Source of the DNA: Bacillota bacterium
GTDB taxonomy: Bacteria > Bacillota > Clostridia > DSM-8532
NCBI GenBank assembly: GCA_023446675.1
Contig: JAEXPO010000082.1
Location: 1-5,966 of the forward strand
Direction of reading: 5' to 3'
Length of the DNA stretch: 5,966 nt
Numbering within the stretch: the stretch's first letter is position 1; each line of letters starts with the position of its first letter. The translations under genes were made by a program, and so were the position numbers. Of the stretch, positions 5,238-5,966 are shown piece by piece. The notes beneath the pieces were generated by a model. That model was not told the origin of the DNA, made no database searches, and was given only the letters and a program-made list of their open reading frames with translations.

Positions 5238-5966
5238 TCAGAATGCGAATCTGTCCTTAAAATAATTGCTTAATTCACTTATGGCTATTCTCTCCTGCTG
5301 CATGGAATCCCTTTCCCGTATGGTTACGCAATTGTCCTCCAGGGACTGGAAGTCAAAGGTAATGCAATAGGGGGTCCCCACCTCGTCCTGCCTGCGGTAA
5401 CGCTTACCGATGCTGCCGGTTTCGTCAAATTCGCAGACCATTTCCTTGTTGAGCTTTTCATAAAGGCCCCAGGCATCCTCGGACAGCTTCTTGGAAAGGG
5501 GCAGCACAGCCACCTTCACAGGAGCCAGGGCGGGATGCAGACGAAGAACGACGCGAACATCGCCTTCGGTTACCTCTTCCTCGTCATAAGCGTCACAGAG
5601 GAAGGCCAGAGCCACACGATCGGCGCCCAGAGAGGGTTCAATACAGTAGGGAATGTACTTTTCATTTTTATTGGGATCAAAGTAGGACAAGTCCTCCTTC
5701 GCATGATCCATATGCTGCTTCAAGTCAAAATCCGTACGGTCCGCAATGCCCCAAAGCTCGCCCCAGCCAAAGGGAAATTTAAACTCGATATCGGTGGTGG
5801 CGTTGCTGTAGTGGGAAAGCTCTTCCTTTTCATGATCCCGAAGCTTAATGCTTTCTTCCTTCATGCCAAGGCTTAAGAGCCAGTTTTTGCAGGTATCCTT
5901 CCAGAATTTGAACCATTCCAGATCCGTGCCGGGCTCGCAGAAGAATTCCAGCTCCATCTGCTCAAA
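5238..5966 (-). CDS. glyS: Glycyl-tRNA synthetase (class II, alpha2 type), C-terminal 242 residues
   Basis: The enzyme charges tRNA-Gly with glycine in the cytoplasm. The frame is open to the right edge and reads FEQMELEFF there, so the ATG at 5957 is internal; roughly the first half of a protein of about 460 residues is missing. In the fragment, [13 protein letters not shown] (1-13) and [19 protein letters not shown] (64-82) belong to the glycine and adenylate pocket of the catalytic domain. IEPSLGADR (109-117) is class II motif 3 with its ATP-binding arginine. Residues from about 145 form the HGTP anticodon-binding domain ([11 protein letters not shown], then [20 protein letters not shown]). 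This is the single-polypeptide type also found in archaea and eukaryotes, not the alpha2-beta2 GlyQ/GlyS pair. A gene next to ppdK is a familiar arrangement in Clostridia. No clear terminator follows, so ppdK may be reached by read-through. Confidence 0.97.
   Translation of the reverse strand, partial: FEQMELEFFCEPGTDLEWFKFWKDTCKNWLLSLGMKEESIKLRDHEKEELSHYSNATTDIEFKFPFGWGELWGIADRTDFDLKQHMDHAKEDLSYFDPNKNEKYIPYCIEPSLGADRVALAFLCDAYDEEEVTEGDVRVVLRLHPALAPVKVAVLPLSKKLSEDAWGLYEKLNKEMVCEFDETGSIGKRYRRQDEVGTPYCITFDFQSLEDNCVTIRERDSMQQERIAISELSNYFKDRFAF

Overview
The window reads as part of an anaerobic Firmicutes (class Clostridia) chromosome. The pyruvate phosphate dikinase matches the clostridial PPi-linked enzyme closely and keeps its known catalytic residues at the same numbering. 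It sits directly downstream of a single-chain (alpha2-type) glycyl-tRNA synthetase, and strong GGAGG ribosome binding sites and sigma-A-like promoters recur. All recognisable genes lie on the minus strand, so transcription runs from high to low coordinates. The genus cannot be fixed from this sequence alone.

Housekeeping part (about 2228-5966): the C-terminal half of glyS enters from the right edge and ends at 5238. A 256-base spacer follows. It holds two back-to-back hairpins enclosed by a possible closing stem, a 27-codon ORF starting one base after the glyS stop, and a separate nested inverted repeat just upstream of ppdK. ppdK (873 residues, start at 4978) follows and ends at an intrinsic terminator at 2228-2273. 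No convincing terminator separates glyS from ppdK, so read-through from glyS is possible.

Accessory part (about 1-2227): this is visibly AT-richer. A RelB/DinJ-type antitoxin has its own promoter (TTGAAT-17-TACAAT), but the place where its toxin should be is taken, 18 bases downstream, by a secreted lipoprotein esterase that starts with TTG. Next come remains of a VOC (glyoxalase-fold) gene broken by loss of its start, an internal deletion with frameshift, and a stop. At the left edge is the N-terminal half of a TetR-family regulator. Its promoter is a perfect consensus (TTGACA-17-TATAAT) and is overlaid by a 39-bp near-perfect palindrome, almost certainly its own operator. A second promoter-like sequence on the plus strand leaves the same palindrome but faces no intact gene.

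Functionally, glyS serves translation and ppdK interconverts PEP and pyruvate in PPi-linked glycolysis. The accessory genes look like a decaying neighbourhood: an antitoxin without toxin, a surface esterase and a dead VOC gene. I see no phage, transposase, CRISPR array or complete defence system. The least explained parts are the glyS-ppdK spacer RNA and the antitoxin-esterase pair.
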